Assembly: GCF_019977655.1 (NCBI RefSeq)
Contig: NZ_AP024849.1
Coordinates: forward strand, 2,451,001 to 2,515,000
Reading direction: 5' to 3'
Source of the DNA: Clostridium gelidum
Lineage (GTDB): Bacteria; Bacillota; Clostridia; Clostridiales; Clostridiaceae
Length of the DNA stretch: 64,000 nucleotides
This document shows, in pieces, positions 17,812 through 26,437 of this stretch (position 1 is the first letter of the stretch; every line of letters starts with the position of its first letter). The translations under genes and the position numbers were made by a program. The notes under the pieces were generated by a model. The model made no database searches. It was not told where the DNA came from and worked only from the letters and a program-made list of their open reading frames with translations.

Positions 17812-17879
17812 TAAATTGTAAAGTTCAAAGGATTTATAAAATATAGTTTCAATGTAAACGATATGGAAAGGAGGAAAAT

Positions 17880-17924
17880 ATGTTAAATGCAATATTATAC
17901 AAGGAGGTGATAAATGGATATTGA
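17880..17924 (+). CDS. 14-residue upstream ORF overlapping the IIA remnant
   Basis: AAAGGAGG precedes an ATG that encodes MLNAILYKEVINGY. The ORF ends inside the start of the truncated IIA frame, whose own ribosome-binding site AAGGAGG lies within it. It may be a translational-coupling leader or the scar of a deleted upstream PTS gene. Confidence 0.3.
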   Translation: MLNAILYKEVINGY

Positions 17925-18003
17925 ACAGGTAGTAATGGATATAATTATTCAATCAGGTGAAGCAAGGGGATGTGCTCATGAGGCATTAAGTATGATTTAT
18001 TAA
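17914..18003 (+). pseudogene. Truncated PTS lactose/cellobiose-specific IIA subunit
   Basis: With a strong AAGGAGG site, the frame encodes 29 residues beginning MDIEQVVMDIIIQSGEARG and then CAHEALSM. This is the first helix of PTS lactose/cellobiose IIA proteins, which are normally about 100 residues, and it stops at 18001. The phosphorylated histidine region is missing, and I find no continuation in the other frames before the IIC gene. It is a 3'-deleted IIA remnant kept in place upstream of the permease. Confidence 0.7.
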
Positions 18004-18091
18004 AAATAGGAACAGTTATTTTTATATAAAAAATGTTTAGATATTTGATGGGTAAACATAAATTCAAAAGAAAAATATAGGAGGTATTAAT

Positions 18092-19426
18092 ATGAATAGT
18101 AAATTTACGGCTAGAATGGAAAAAGTTTTGATGCCTATTGCAGGAGCAATTTCAAATAATAGATATCTTTTAGCAATTCGTGATGGCTTTATGCTTTCTA
18201 TGCCACTACTAATAATAGGTGCTATGTCTTTATTGTTAGCTAACTTACCAATACCAGGATATTCTGATTTTATGAAGAATATATTTGGAGCTGGTTGGGA
18301 TAGTTTCTTTAGGATACCTTTTAATTGTACGATGAATATTATGGCTATATTTGTAATAATTGGTATAGCTAATAGTCTTGCACGTTACTACGAAATTGAT
18401 GGAATAAGTACTTCAGCTATAGCATTGGTATGTTTCTTTATAATTACACCTTTTTCCATGAATTTTATACCAGAAGGATCAACTACTGCTTATAAAGTAG
18501 CAAGTATAATACCACTAGAGTGGATTGGGTCTAAAGGGTTATTTGTAGGAATGCTTACAGCAATATTTTCAACAGAAATTGTTAAAGTTGTTGTTAAACG
18601 CGGGTGGACAATTAAAATGCCAGAAGGTGTACCACCTTCAGTTGCAAAGGCATTCTCAGCATTAATTCCAGGATTTATAGCTTTATATGTTTTTAATTTG
18701 GTAAGACTAGGATTTTCATTTACATCATTTGGTACGATTCATGAATTTATATTTAAAATACTTCAACAGCCTTTAACTTCATTAGGAGATACGTATGTAG
18801 CGTCAATAGTTGCAAACTTATTTATGCAAGTATTTTGGGTATTTGGTATTCATGGACCAAATGTTGTTGGTGCTGTTACTCAACCTATATGGCTTGCAAC
18901 ATCTGCAGATAATTTAGCGGCTTTTCAAGCAGGCAAGGAATTACCACATATACTTACTCAACAATATGAAGATTTATTTATTCAACTAGGAGGGTCAGGA
19001 GCAACTTTATCATTATGTTTATCAATGTTATTCCTTTGTAAATCAGAACAATGCAAAAAATTAGGGAAACTTGCAATAATACCAGGATTATTCAATATTA
19101 ATGAGCCAATAGTTTTTGGTTTGCCAATAGTTTTGAATCCAATAATGATGATACCATTTATTATAGTGCCTTTGGTTCTTACAACAATATGCTATGCATC
19201 AATGTCACTTGGACTTGTACCTAAACCATCTGGAGTTATAATTCCATGGACTACACCGCCAATTATTGGAGGATTAATAATTTGTGGTGTAAGAGGTGCT
19301 ATACTCCAAATTGTTGAAATAATAGTTTCTTTCTTGATATATTTACCATTTATAAAGATGGTAGACAAACAATATTATTTAGAAGAAACAACAAATGGTG
19401 AAGCAAAAGAAATTATAAATGCCTAA
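18092..19426 (+). CDS. PTS cellobiose/beta-glucoside-type permease IIC
   Basis: A 444-residue polytopic membrane protein of the PTS EIIC lactose/cellobiose family, starting FTARMEKVLMPIAGAISNNRYLLAIRDGF. It contains the family hallmark GxxNINEPIVFGLPIVLNP near residues 332-350 and about ten hydrophobic helices. It imports a beta-glucoside with phosphorylation, but needs IIA and IIB. The adjacent IIA is truncated and no IIB is present in the window, so these must come from elsewhere in the genome. TAGGAGG precedes the ATG. The operator and promoter upstream imply control by the neighbouring RpiR protein. The GH4 hydrolase downstream would process its product. Confidence 0.9.
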   Translation: MNSKFTARMEKVLMPIAGAISNNRYLLAIRDGFMLSMPLLIIGAMSLLLANLPIPGYSDFMKNIFGAGWDSFFRIPFNCTMNIMAIFVIIGIANSLARYYEIDGISTSAIALVCFFIITPFSMNFIPEGSTTAYKVASIIPLEWIGSKGLFVGMLTAIFSTEIVKVVVKRGWTIKMPEGVPPSVAKAFSALIPGFIALYVFNLVRLGFSFTSFGTIHEFIFKILQQPLTSLGDTYVASIVANLFMQVFWVFGIHGPNVVGAVTQPIWLATSADNLAAFQAGKELPHILTQQYEDLFIQLGGSGATLSLCLSMLFLCKSEQCKKLGKLAIIPGLFNINEPIVFGLPIVLNPIMMIPFIIVPLVLTTICYASMSLGLVPKPSGVIIPWTTPPIIGGLIICGVRGAILQIVEIIVSFLIYLPFIKMVDKQYYLEETTNGEAKEIINA

Positions 19427-19533
19427 GTCAAGTTAATATATAAGTTCTAATTAATAATTAGTAGAATCACTATGTATGCGTTTGCAAAAAATTGATGGAT
19501 AAACTTCTTTAGAACTTATATATATTAATTTTT

Positions 19534-19571
19534 AGTGATATACCTCATGGAATTTCAAAGGGTATATCACT
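19534..19571. other. Stable hairpin after the PTS permease
   Basis: AGTGATATACC (19534-19544) pairs perfectly with GGTATATCACT (19561-19571). No T tract follows, so it may protect the 3' end of the message or cause weak termination. A weaker pairing (TATAAGTTCTA with TAGAACTTATA) surrounds the segment just upstream. Confidence 0.4.
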
Positions 19572-19695
19572 AACTGATTAAATATCATGAATTTTCAAAT
19601 TATAATAAGCTTGATATTAAAAAATAAAAATATAAGAAATGTAATAAAAATAAAAGTTTAGTGGCAAAAAAATGATACAGAAAGGATAAGATAAT

Positions 19696-20172
19696 ATGAA
19701 GATTAGTATTCTTAAGGAACTAAAAATAAGTTTATTTAAACCACATTTATATTTTGAATTAAAAAATCTATCATTTGGCAGAATTTTATTATTTAATTTT
19801 ATAAATGCATTGATGGCAGTACTGTTTTCATTAATATTAAATTTTTTTGTTGCATTATTCTCAGAAAAAATCATATGGTTTGGTGATTATTTACAAATAA
19901 TTACTTTTAAAAACTTAATAATTACTTTTTTGTATATGGTCTTTGGTTTAACTATTAGTTCATTGGCATTAAGTGGATTATTAAAATTGGTCATGTATTG
20001 GAAAAAAACTAAGCATGTAAATTATGTTTATTTATTTAATTATGCTACACATTCACTATTAATATGTGCATTATTAAATAAGTTTGTTGGAGTATATGTA
20101 ATTGTATTTGCTTTGGGATATTGTTTGATGGCAGTAAGTAAAGATACACTTAAGGCACAATCAAATAAATAA
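19696..20172 (+). CDS. Small polytopic membrane protein of unknown function
   Basis: A 158-residue protein with four hydrophobic stretches (roughly residues 32-52, 70-95, 112-127 and 130-146) and a short basic N-terminal cytoplasmic segment. I do not recognise the family. AGAAAGGATAAG precedes the start. The last codons, encoding KAQSNK, lie inside the dispersed repeat beginning at 20150. The native C-terminus may therefore have been replaced by repeat insertion. Position between the PTS permease and RpiR gene suggests, but does not show, a link to sugar transport. Confidence 0.55.
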   Translation: MKISILKELKISLFKPHLYFELKNLSFGRILLFNFINALMAVLFSLILNFFVALFSEKIIWFGDYLQIITFKNLIITFLYMVFGLTISSLALSGLLKLVMYWKKTKHVNYVYLFNYATHSLLICALLNKFVGVYVIVFALGYCLMAVSKDTLKAQSNK

Positions 20173-20315
20173 CAAGTTCATTTGCCAGCCTATTTTCCAT
20201 CATCCTACGTTGGCAAATTGACCTAATAGGCCCACTATGAGGGCAATTCACCTCCTTGCCTGATGAAAAATATCCATGGCAACTTTGGAATTGTTATTTA
20301 TTTTCACGTGCCTAA
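20150..20315. repeat. Dispersed repeat element, copy R1
   Basis: A 166-bp element bounded by TTAAGGCAC and GTGCCTAA, with inner inverted ends AATAACAAGT and TTGTTATT. It shares near-identical blocks (ATTTGCCAG, TTGGCAAATTGACCTAATAG, CTCCTTGCCTGATGAAAAAT) with copies at 37618 and 48453. It overlaps the stop codon of the membrane-protein gene. No ORF is present, so it is MITE-like or a structured RNA. Confidence 0.75.
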
Positions 20316-20340
20316 CTATAAAAAAGAATTAAACCAAATT

Positions 20341-20380
20341 TAATAAGGAATAGTAAAAAAATAAGTCAGTATGCTAGTTT
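20341..20380. repeat. Short relative of the dispersed repeat (R7)
   Basis: The segment TAATAAGGAATAG...AAATAAGTCAGTATGCTAG resembles, in reverse, the CTAGCATGCTGACTTGTTATT block near 38890 and 44720. Confidence 0.35.
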
Positions 20381-20430
20381 TAGTTTGATATAGTAGTCTA
20401 ATAATTTGGATAATATCCCCAATAAAGAAA

Positions 20431-20486
20431 AAGAGCTTATAGTAAATAAATTATTAATTTAACTTATTTACTATAAGCTCTTTTTT
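20431..20486. terminator. Bidirectional terminator before the rpiR stop
   Basis: AAGAGCTTATAGTAAATAA (20431-20449) is perfectly complementary to 20464-20482 and is flanked by A and T runs, so it serves both converging transcripts. Confidence 0.75.
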
Positions 20487-21327
20487 ATTTATTAGTTTTG
20501 TTTTTTTCGCTTAATAAATTTATTGATGCTTCAAGACTTTTATCATAATTACTTGTTAACATTAAACTAAATAAAATATCAAATGCAAAATGTGCTGAAA
20601 TAATGGAAGTATAAGATTCTAGATTTAGATAAGAAATTCCTGAATCTATACAGATAACTTCATCACAATAGTCATGCAATTTTTCTGAATTGTATTCACA
20701 TATAATAACTGTATAAATATGATTTTTCTTTAATTTTTTTGAAATTTCAAGAATGGTAGCATTCGCACCTGTGAATGTTAACAGTAAGGCAACTCTTTTA
20801 TTATTATTTGCAGCAAGAATATAATGTGAATTTAATCCATCATGAGCTGTGCAATTAAAACCAATAGACCTAAATTTAAAAGCAGCCTGATTTATAATTA
20901 TATTACTAATACCAAGGCCATAAAGATCAATATAATCTGAATGTACTAAATAGTTGGCAATACGAATCATTTTATTTTGATTTAAGGTTGATTGAAGTTT
21001 GGTAATAGTATTCATTTGAATTTTGGGAAGCAGATGAACAATTTCTTCATATCTTGTTTTCATGTTAATTGGCGTATCATTATTAATTTCACAATGTAAA
21101 AGTGAATTTTTATAATCTAGATTGTATTCAATTTGAAATTCTCTAAATGAATCAAAGCCTAATTTTCTGCATAAACGAATAACTGTGGATTGTGAAGTAT
21201 AAGCCAGCCTTGCAAGCTGATGACTGGAAACAGATTTTACTTTATCAGGATTTTCTAAGATATAAGAAGCAATAAGTTGTTCTTGAGTTGTTAAATTATT
21301 TGTATCTTTAAGTTTTTCCATAATCAT
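20485..21327 (-). CDS. RpiR/MurR family transcriptional regulator
   Basis: The N-terminal HTH_6 domain includes SSHQLARLAYTSQSTVIRLCRKLGFDSFREF (recognition helix near residues 45-60). A C-terminal SIS domain (about residues 120-240), which usually binds a phosphosugar, contains YGLGISNIIINQAAFKF and a TFTGANATILEISKKL loop. GTG 21336 and ATGs 21327 and 21321 are possible starts; 21327 has GGGTG at a good distance. It is divergent from the desulfidase gene. Its presumed operator TGAATCAATGATTCA lies 30 bases beyond its start and again upstream of the PTS gene. It would act as repressor or activator of both units in response to a sugar phosphate. Confidence 0.88.
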   Translation of the reverse strand: MIMEKLKDTNNLTTQEQLIASYILENPDKVKSVSSHQLARLAYTSQSTVIRLCRKLGFDSFREFQIEYNLDYKNSLLHCEINNDTPINMKTRYEEIVHLLPKIQMNTITKLQSTLNQNKMIRIANYLVHSDYIDLYGLGISNIIINQAAFKFRSIGFNCTAHDGLNSHYILAANNNKRVALLLTFTGANATILEISKKLKKNHIYTVIICEYNSEKLHDYCDEVICIDSGISYLNLESYTSIISAHFAFDILFSLMLTSNYDKSLEASINLLSEKNKTNK

Positions 21328-21356
21328 AATTATCACCCAATTTATTATATCATGAA

Positions 21357-21480
21357 TGAATCAATGATTCAAAAAAATAAAGGTTTGATCCAAAAAATAG
21401 AGGTTTGATTCAAAATTTATGAATCATTAAGCCTATTGAATCCAAACCGTATTACATTCTCTTTGACATCATCATATAAT
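21357..21480. promoter_or_regulatory. RpiR operator cluster and promoter of the desulfidase unit
   Basis: TGAATCAATGATTCA (21357-21371), TTTGATTCA-like half sites, and TGAATCATT (21420-21428) precede a promoter TTACAT-N17-TATAAT (21452-21480). The layout and flanking bases match 17707-17811, indicating duplication or shared control. It sits between divergent genes, so it may also autoregulate rpiR. Confidence 0.65.
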
Positions 21481-21628
21481 GAAATTGTAAGGTAAGTGCA
21501 TTTACAATGTAAAAGTTTTAGAGGAAAATTATAAAAAAATGTTTTAAGGATGATTTTCATAAAGTGGTGAAATTGCCATAAATCAATGCGAAGGCGACTG
21601 GAGTTAAAAGAAAATAGGAGGGAAAAAA

Positions 21629-22906
21629 ATGAAAAATTGTGATGTGAATTATAAAAATTATTTGCAGATTTTAAAAGAAGAATTAGTACCTGCTATGGGA
21701 TGCACTGAACCAATTGCAATTGCATATGCAGCAGCAAAGGCTACAGAAGTATTAGGATGTATACCTGAAAGAGTTATAGTAGAAGTGAGTGGAAATATTA
21801 TTAAGAATGTTAAAAGTGTTATAGTTCCTAATACAAATCATTTAAAGGGAATATCAGCTGCAACAGCTGCTGGTATTATAGCAGGTCAAGCTGAAAAGAA
21901 ACTAGAAGTTATTTCTTATGTAACTGAAGAAGAAAAACAAAAGATTAAAGAATACTTAGGCACTTGTGCTATAGAGGTTAAAATGGCAGATACTCCATTT
22001 ATATTTGATATACAGATGAATGTATTTTATAAAGATTCATCTGTAAAATTAAGAATTGTAAACTACCATACTAATATTGTTTTGATTGAAAAATGTGGTG
22101 AGATACTTTACCACAAAGAAGCAACTGTATCAAAAGAAGACGGTCTTAGTGATAAGAGATTACTGAACGTAGAAGATATTATTGATTTTGCAAATTCTGT
22201 GGATATAAAAGATATAGAAGATATTATTGGCAGACAAATTGAATATAATTCATCAATTGCAAAAGAAGGATTAAAAAATAGTTATGGCGCCAATATAGGA
22301 AGTGTACTACTTTCAACATATGGTTCTGATGTAAAAGTAAGAGCAAAGGCGAAAGCCGCAGCAGGGTCAGATGCTAGAATGAATGGATGTGAGTTGCCTG
22401 TTATTATCATTTCAGGCAGTGGGAATCAAGGAATGACAGCTTCGCTTCCAGTTATTGAATATGCTAATGAACTACAGGTTTCAAAAGAAAAACTTTATAG
22501 AGCCTTGGTTATTTCAGATTTAGTTACAATACATCAAAAGACTGGAATAGGAAGACTTTCTGCATATTGTGGTGCTATTTGTGCAGGTGCTGGAAGTGGA
22601 GCTGGTATTGCTTACCTATATGGAGGCGGTTATGAAGAAATTTCCCATACAATTGTTAATGCTTTATCTATAGTTTCGGGAATTGTTTGTGATGGAGCTA
22701 AAGCATCTTGTGCAGCTAAAATTGCAGCAGGCGTTGATGCAGGAATTTTAGGATATTATATGTATAAAAATGGTCAACAATTCAGAGATGGGGATGGCAT
22801 AGTAAAAAAAGGTGTTGAAGCAACAATAAGCAATATAGGCAAACTTGCTAAAGACGGAATGAAGGAAACTGATAAAGAGATTATTAAAATTATGATTGGA
22901 AATTAA
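21629..22906 (+). CDS. L-cysteine desulfidase family protein (UPF0597, CyuA/YhaM-like)
   Basis: A 425-residue protein of the UPF0597/serine dehydratase alpha-like family. It begins with the hallmark ELVPAMGCTEPIAIAYAAAKA and carries ISGSGNQGMTAS and CDGAKASCAAKIA. Characterised members hold an iron-sulfur cluster on conserved cysteines and convert L-cysteine to pyruvate, ammonia and sulfide. Here the candidate ligands include the cysteine of MGCTEP and those of the C-terminal CAGAGSG and CDGAKASC segments. GGAGGG precedes the ATG. It shares its operator with the PTS permease and is followed by the GH4 gene. That is an unexpected partner for sugar catabolism and leaves the true substrate open. 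Confidence 0.8.
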   Translation: MKNCDVNYKNYLQILKEELVPAMGCTEPIAIAYAAAKATEVLGCIPERVIVEVSGNIIKNVKSVIVPNTNHLKGISAATAAGIIAGQAEKKLEVISYVTEEEKQKIKEYLGTCAIEVKMADTPFIFDIQMNVFYKDSSVKLRIVNYHTNIVLIEKCGEILYHKEATVSKEDGLSDKRLLNVEDIIDFANSVDIKDIEDIIGRQIEYNSSIAKEGLKNSYGANIGSVLLSTYGSDVKVRAKAKAAAGSDARMNGCELPVIIISGSGNQGMTASLPVIEYANELQVSKEKLYRALVISDLVTIHQKTGIGRLSAYCGAICAGAGSGAGIAYLYGGGYEEISHTIVNALSIVSGIVCDGAKASCAAKIAAGVDAGILGYYMYKNGQQFRDGDGIVKKGVEATISNIGKLAKDGMKETDKEIIKIMIGN

Positions 22907-23105
22907 GAGGATTTCTATATTAATAATTTGTAATTTTAAATTTATATTATGATTGTCCCACAAAAAAATTGAATAGTCTCTTAACTACATAATATATAGA
23001 TGTAAATAAGAATTGTTTGCATATTATATTGTGTATTGAAAAATGATTTATACCTTTTTGTTGTTTAATCATCTTATTATAAAAATTATTTAGGAGGAAA
23101 TGAAT

Positions 23106-24497
23106 ATGGAAAAGAAACCTATAAAAATTGTTACAATTGGTGGAGGAAGTAGTTATACTCCAGAATTAATGGAGGGATTTATTAAAAGATATGAAGAACT
23201 TCCAATTAAAGAAATGTGGTTAGTAGATATCGAAGAGGGAAAAGAAAAGATGGAAATTGTTGGAGCCATGGCACAACGTATGTGGGATGCATCTCCTTAT
23301 GAGGTAAAAATACATTTAACATTAGATCGTAGAGAAGCTTTGCTAGGAGCTGATTTTGTTACAACACAGTTCCGTGTTGGTTTATTAGATGCTCGTATTA
23401 AAGACGAAAGAATTCCTTTCTCACACGGTATGTTAGGACAAGAAACAAATGGCGCAGGTGGTATGTTTAAAGCATTCCGTACAATTCCTGTTATCTTAAA
23501 CATCGTAGAAGATATGAAAGAATTATGTCCTGATGCATGGTTAATCAACTTTACAAATCCATCTGGAATTATTACTGAAGCTGTGATTAAACATGGTGGG
23601 TGGAAAAAATGTATCGGCTTATGTAACGTACCAGTTATTGCATTAACTAAAGAAGCAGAAATGTTTGGTGTAACTGAAAGAGATTTAGTACATCAGTTCG
23701 CTGGATTAAACCATTTCCATTGGCATAAAGTTACTGATGTACATGGTAATAACTTAACTGATAAGATTATTGACAAAATGTATGTTGAAGATACAGGAAC
23801 TCCAGCTAACATTTTTGATGTTAAATTTCTTATAGATCAGCTAAAAGAAATGCAGTTAATTCCTAGTGAATACCACAGATATTATTATATGCAAGATGAA
23901 ATGTTAAAACATGGATTAGAAGAATTCAATGGTATTGGAACTCGTGCACAACAGGTTAAAGTAACAGAAGCTGAATTATTTGAATTATACAAAGATCCAA
24001 AATTAAACAATAAACCAGAACAGTTAACAAAACGTGGTGGAACACATTATAGTGATGCTGCATGTGAATGCATCAATTCAATTTACAATGATAAAAGAAC
24101 TCATATGGTAGTTAGTACTCAAAATAATGGTGCAATTACTGATTTGCCATATGATTGTATAGTGGAGATTTCTTCTATCATTACCGGTAAAGGTGCTATG
24201 CCACTTAACTGGGGCAAATTCAACTCCGCTGAAAGAGGTTGGGTACAGTGTATGAAAGCTATGGAAGAATGTGTTATTAAATCCGCCATCACTGGTGATT
24301 ATGGATTAGCTTTACAGGCGTTTCTATTAAACCCATTAGTAAAAAGTGGAGCTTGTGCTAAAGGATTACTAGATGAATTATTAGTTTCACATAAAAAATA
24401 CTTACCACAATTTTCTGATAAGATTGCAGAATTAGAAGCTGACGGTGTAGTATCTAAAGATTCTGTTGTTATGGATTTAATGGTTAATGGCCATTAA
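23106..24497 (+). CDS. 6-phospho-beta-glucosidase, glycoside hydrolase family 4
   Basis: A 463-residue GH4 enzyme. The Rossmann motif TIGGGSSYTPEL binds NAD+, and the metal site is C173 (GLCNVP) and H203 (LNHFHWH). GH4 6-phospho-beta-glucosidases hydrolyse phosphorylated cellobiose-type disaccharides by an oxidation-elimination mechanism needing NAD+ and a divalent metal. This fits cleavage of sugar imported by the upstream PTS. GGAGG (23093-23097) is two bases from ATG 23100 and eight from ATG 23106, so 23106 is chosen. Codon choice differs from neighbours: CGT arginine, AAC and ATC are frequent, where the surroundings use AGA, AAT and ATA/ATT. This suggests recent acquisition or selection for high expression. 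Confidence 0.92.
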   Translation: MEKKPIKIVTIGGGSSYTPELMEGFIKRYEELPIKEMWLVDIEEGKEKMEIVGAMAQRMWDASPYEVKIHLTLDRREALLGADFVTTQFRVGLLDARIKDERIPFSHGMLGQETNGAGGMFKAFRTIPVILNIVEDMKELCPDAWLINFTNPSGIITEAVIKHGGWKKCIGLCNVPVIALTKEAEMFGVTERDLVHQFAGLNHFHWHKVTDVHGNNLTDKIIDKMYVEDTGTPANIFDVKFLIDQLKEMQLIPSEYHRYYYMQDEMLKHGLEEFNGIGTRAQQVKVTEAELFELYKDPKLNNKPEQLTKRGGTHYSDAACECINSIYNDKRTHMVVSTQNNGAITDLPYDCIVEISSIITGKGAMPLNWGKFNSAERGWVQCMKAMEECVIKSAITGDYGLALQAFLLNPLVKSGACAKGLLDELLVSHKKYLPQFSDKIAELEADGVVSKDSVVMDLMVNGH

Positions 24498-24650
24498 TCA
24501 TTTTTAACATTTGTAGGTGGTGTTAGCTTTTAGATTTGTAATATACTGTAAATGTTGGGAAATAACACAAATAGCAGATGTAAAAAAGCAATTAAAATTA
24601 TTTTACAATAGTATTGAGTTAGTAAAAAAATAATGTATAATATAAAAAAG

Positions 24651-24708
24651 CATGATAAAGCACAACAAAGTGAAAGAAAAAAGTTGTGCTGTATCATGTT
24701 TAATTTTT
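24651..24708 (+). terminator. Terminator after the GH4 gene
   Basis: CATGATA..GCACAAC pairs with GTTGTGC..TATCATG (24651-24697), with a small internal mismatch, followed by TTTAATTTTTTA. Confidence 0.65.
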
Positions 24709-24740
24709 TATATTTTTATGAATATATGGAGGAGTAGCGG

Positions 24741-25256
24741 ATGGAAAATATGATAAATATTATAGATACAAAAGTGAGTGATTTTAAAATTAGATTTGCA
24801 GAGGAAAACGATACTAAATTAATATTAGATTTTATAAAAGAATTAGCAGATTATGAAAAATTATTAGATGAAGTAGTGGCAACTGAAGAAGTTTTATATG
24901 ATTCCTTGTTTGTGCAAAAAAAAGCAGAGGTAATTATTGGAGAATATGAAGGAAAACCAGTAGGATTTGCATTGTTTTTTCATAATTTCTCAACTTTTCT
25001 AGGAAAGCCAGGCATATATTTAGAGGATTTATACGTAAAACCAGAGATGAGAGGAAAAGGACTTGGTAAGATTATATTATCATTTTTGGGAAAACTTGCA
25101 GTAAAGCGTAATTGTGGTAGACTTGAATGGTGGTGTATAGATTGGAATGAATCATCTATAGAATTTTATAAGGAAATGGGAGCTAAACCCATGGATGAAT
25201 GGACAGTATATAGAGTTTGCGACTCAGAACTTTGCGATCTAGCAAATAAATTTTAA
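24741..25256 (+). CDS. GNAT acetyltransferase, SSAT/diamine N-acetyltransferase-like
   Basis: A 171-residue GNAT protein. The LEDLYVKPEMRGKGLGKIIL segment (about residues 94-113) contains the acetyl-CoA loop RGKGLG. The continuation NCGRLEWWCIDWNESSIEFYKEMGA is the pattern of spermidine/spermine and thialysine N-acetyltransferases, where EWWxxDWN is conserved. It probably acetylates a diamine or thialysine-like amine. GGAGGAG lies at 24727-24733. It stands 26 bases upstream of the peptidase gene and is probably co-transcribed with it. Confidence 0.85.
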   Translation: MENMINIIDTKVSDFKIRFAEENDTKLILDFIKELADYEKLLDEVVATEEVLYDSLFVQKKAEVIIGEYEGKPVGFALFFHNFSTFLGKPGIYLEDLYVKPEMRGKGLGKIILSFLGKLAVKRNCGRLEWWCIDWNESSIEFYKEMGAKPMDEWTVYRVCDSELCDLANKF

Positions 25257-25282
25257 ATAAGCACATTGAAAGAGGGATTTTT

Positions 25283-26317
25283 ATGGAATTGTCAATTAAT
25301 AAAAAATATATATTAGATACAGCTAAGGAAATATTAGAATTTGATAGCCCAACAGGCTTTTGCTTTGAAATAATGGATGTAATAAAAAGCATAGCAGAGG
25401 GCTTTGGATATGATTTTGAAACAACTAATAAAGGTTGTGGAATTATAACCATGAAAGGTAAGTCAGAAGAAAAAACAATAGGATTATCTGCTCATGTAGA
25501 CACTTTAGGTGCTATGGTTAGATCTATTACAACAGAGGGAAAATTAAAATTCACACTACTTGGAGGACCGATTGTTCCAACCTTAGATAGTGAATATTGC
25601 AGAATTAGAACAAGAGAAGGAAAAAAATATACTGGTACATTCTTAAGTACAAGTCCAGCAGCACATGTTTTTGATGATAGTTCAAGTAAAATTAGAGATC
25701 CTAAAAACATGGAAGTAAGAATTGATGAAAATGTTAAATCAAAAAAAGATACTCAAGATTTAGGAATATGTCCTGGAGATTTCATATTTATAGACCCTAA
25801 AACTACAATTACTGAAAGTGGATTTATAAAATCAAGATTTATAGATGATAAAGGTAGTGTAGCATGTCTTGTGGGATTGTTAGAATTGTTCAACAGAGAA
25901 AAAATAGTTCCAAACTTTACAACTAAAATATTAATTTCAACTTATGAAGAAGTAGGCCATGGTGCTTCATATATACCAAGTGATATTACAGAAATGATAT
26001 CAGTTGATATGGGATGTATTGGGGATGACTTAAGTTGCACTGAATATGATGTTTCGATTTGTGCTAAAGATTCAGGGGGACCTTATGACTACAATATGGT
26101 TACAGACCTAGTTAATTTAGCTAAAGCTAATGAATTAAAATATGCAGTAGACATTTATCCATTCTATGGTTCAGATGTTGGAGCTGCACTTAAAGCTGGA
26201 AATAATATTCGTGGAGCACTTATAGGACCAGGAGTTCATGCATCTCATGGAATGGAAAGAACACATTACAGTGCTTTAGAAAATACAGTTAAACTTTTGT
26301 ATTTATATTTAGCTTAA
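25283..26317 (+). CDS. M42 family metallopeptidase (glutamyl/leucyl aminopeptidase type)
   Basis: A 344-residue cytoplasmic aminopeptidase. Expected metal ligands and catalytic residues are present: H in LSAHVDTLG, D in RFIDDKGS, the adjacent EE in STYEEVGHG, D in SVDMG and H in GVHASHGMERTHYS. M42 enzymes form tetrahedral dodecamers that trim peptides left by the proteasome or other proteases. GAAAGAGGGA precedes the ATG. Length matches the family. Endoglucanase M-like is an older label for the same family. Confidence 0.92.
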   Translation: MELSINKKYILDTAKEILEFDSPTGFCFEIMDVIKSIAEGFGYDFETTNKGCGIITMKGKSEEKTIGLSAHVDTLGAMVRSITTEGKLKFTLLGGPIVPTLDSEYCRIRTREGKKYTGTFLSTSPAAHVFDDSSSKIRDPKNMEVRIDENVKSKKDTQDLGICPGDFIFIDPKTTITESGFIKSRFIDDKGSVACLVGLLELFNREKIVPNFTTKILISTYEEVGHGASYIPSDITEMISVDMGCIGDDLSCTEYDVSICAKDSGGPYDYNMVTDLVNLAKANELKYAVDIYPFYGSDVGAALKAGNNIRGALIGPGVHASHGMERTHYSALENTVKLLYLYLA

Positions 26318-26321
26318 AAAT

Positions 26322-26384
26322 AATAAAGTGAAATTTCTCAGTTAAGGTATAAAACTCTGACTGAAAAGTGTCACTTTATTTTTA
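26322..26384 (+). terminator. Terminator after the M42 gene
   Basis: AATAAAGTGA (26322-26331) pairs with TCACTTTATT (26371-26380), with additional inner pairing, followed by T-rich sequence. Confidence 0.6.
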
Positions 26385-26437
26385 ATATAATATGCAAATA
26401 TATTATGTTATGTTTTTAATTTTGAAGGAGGGATTAT

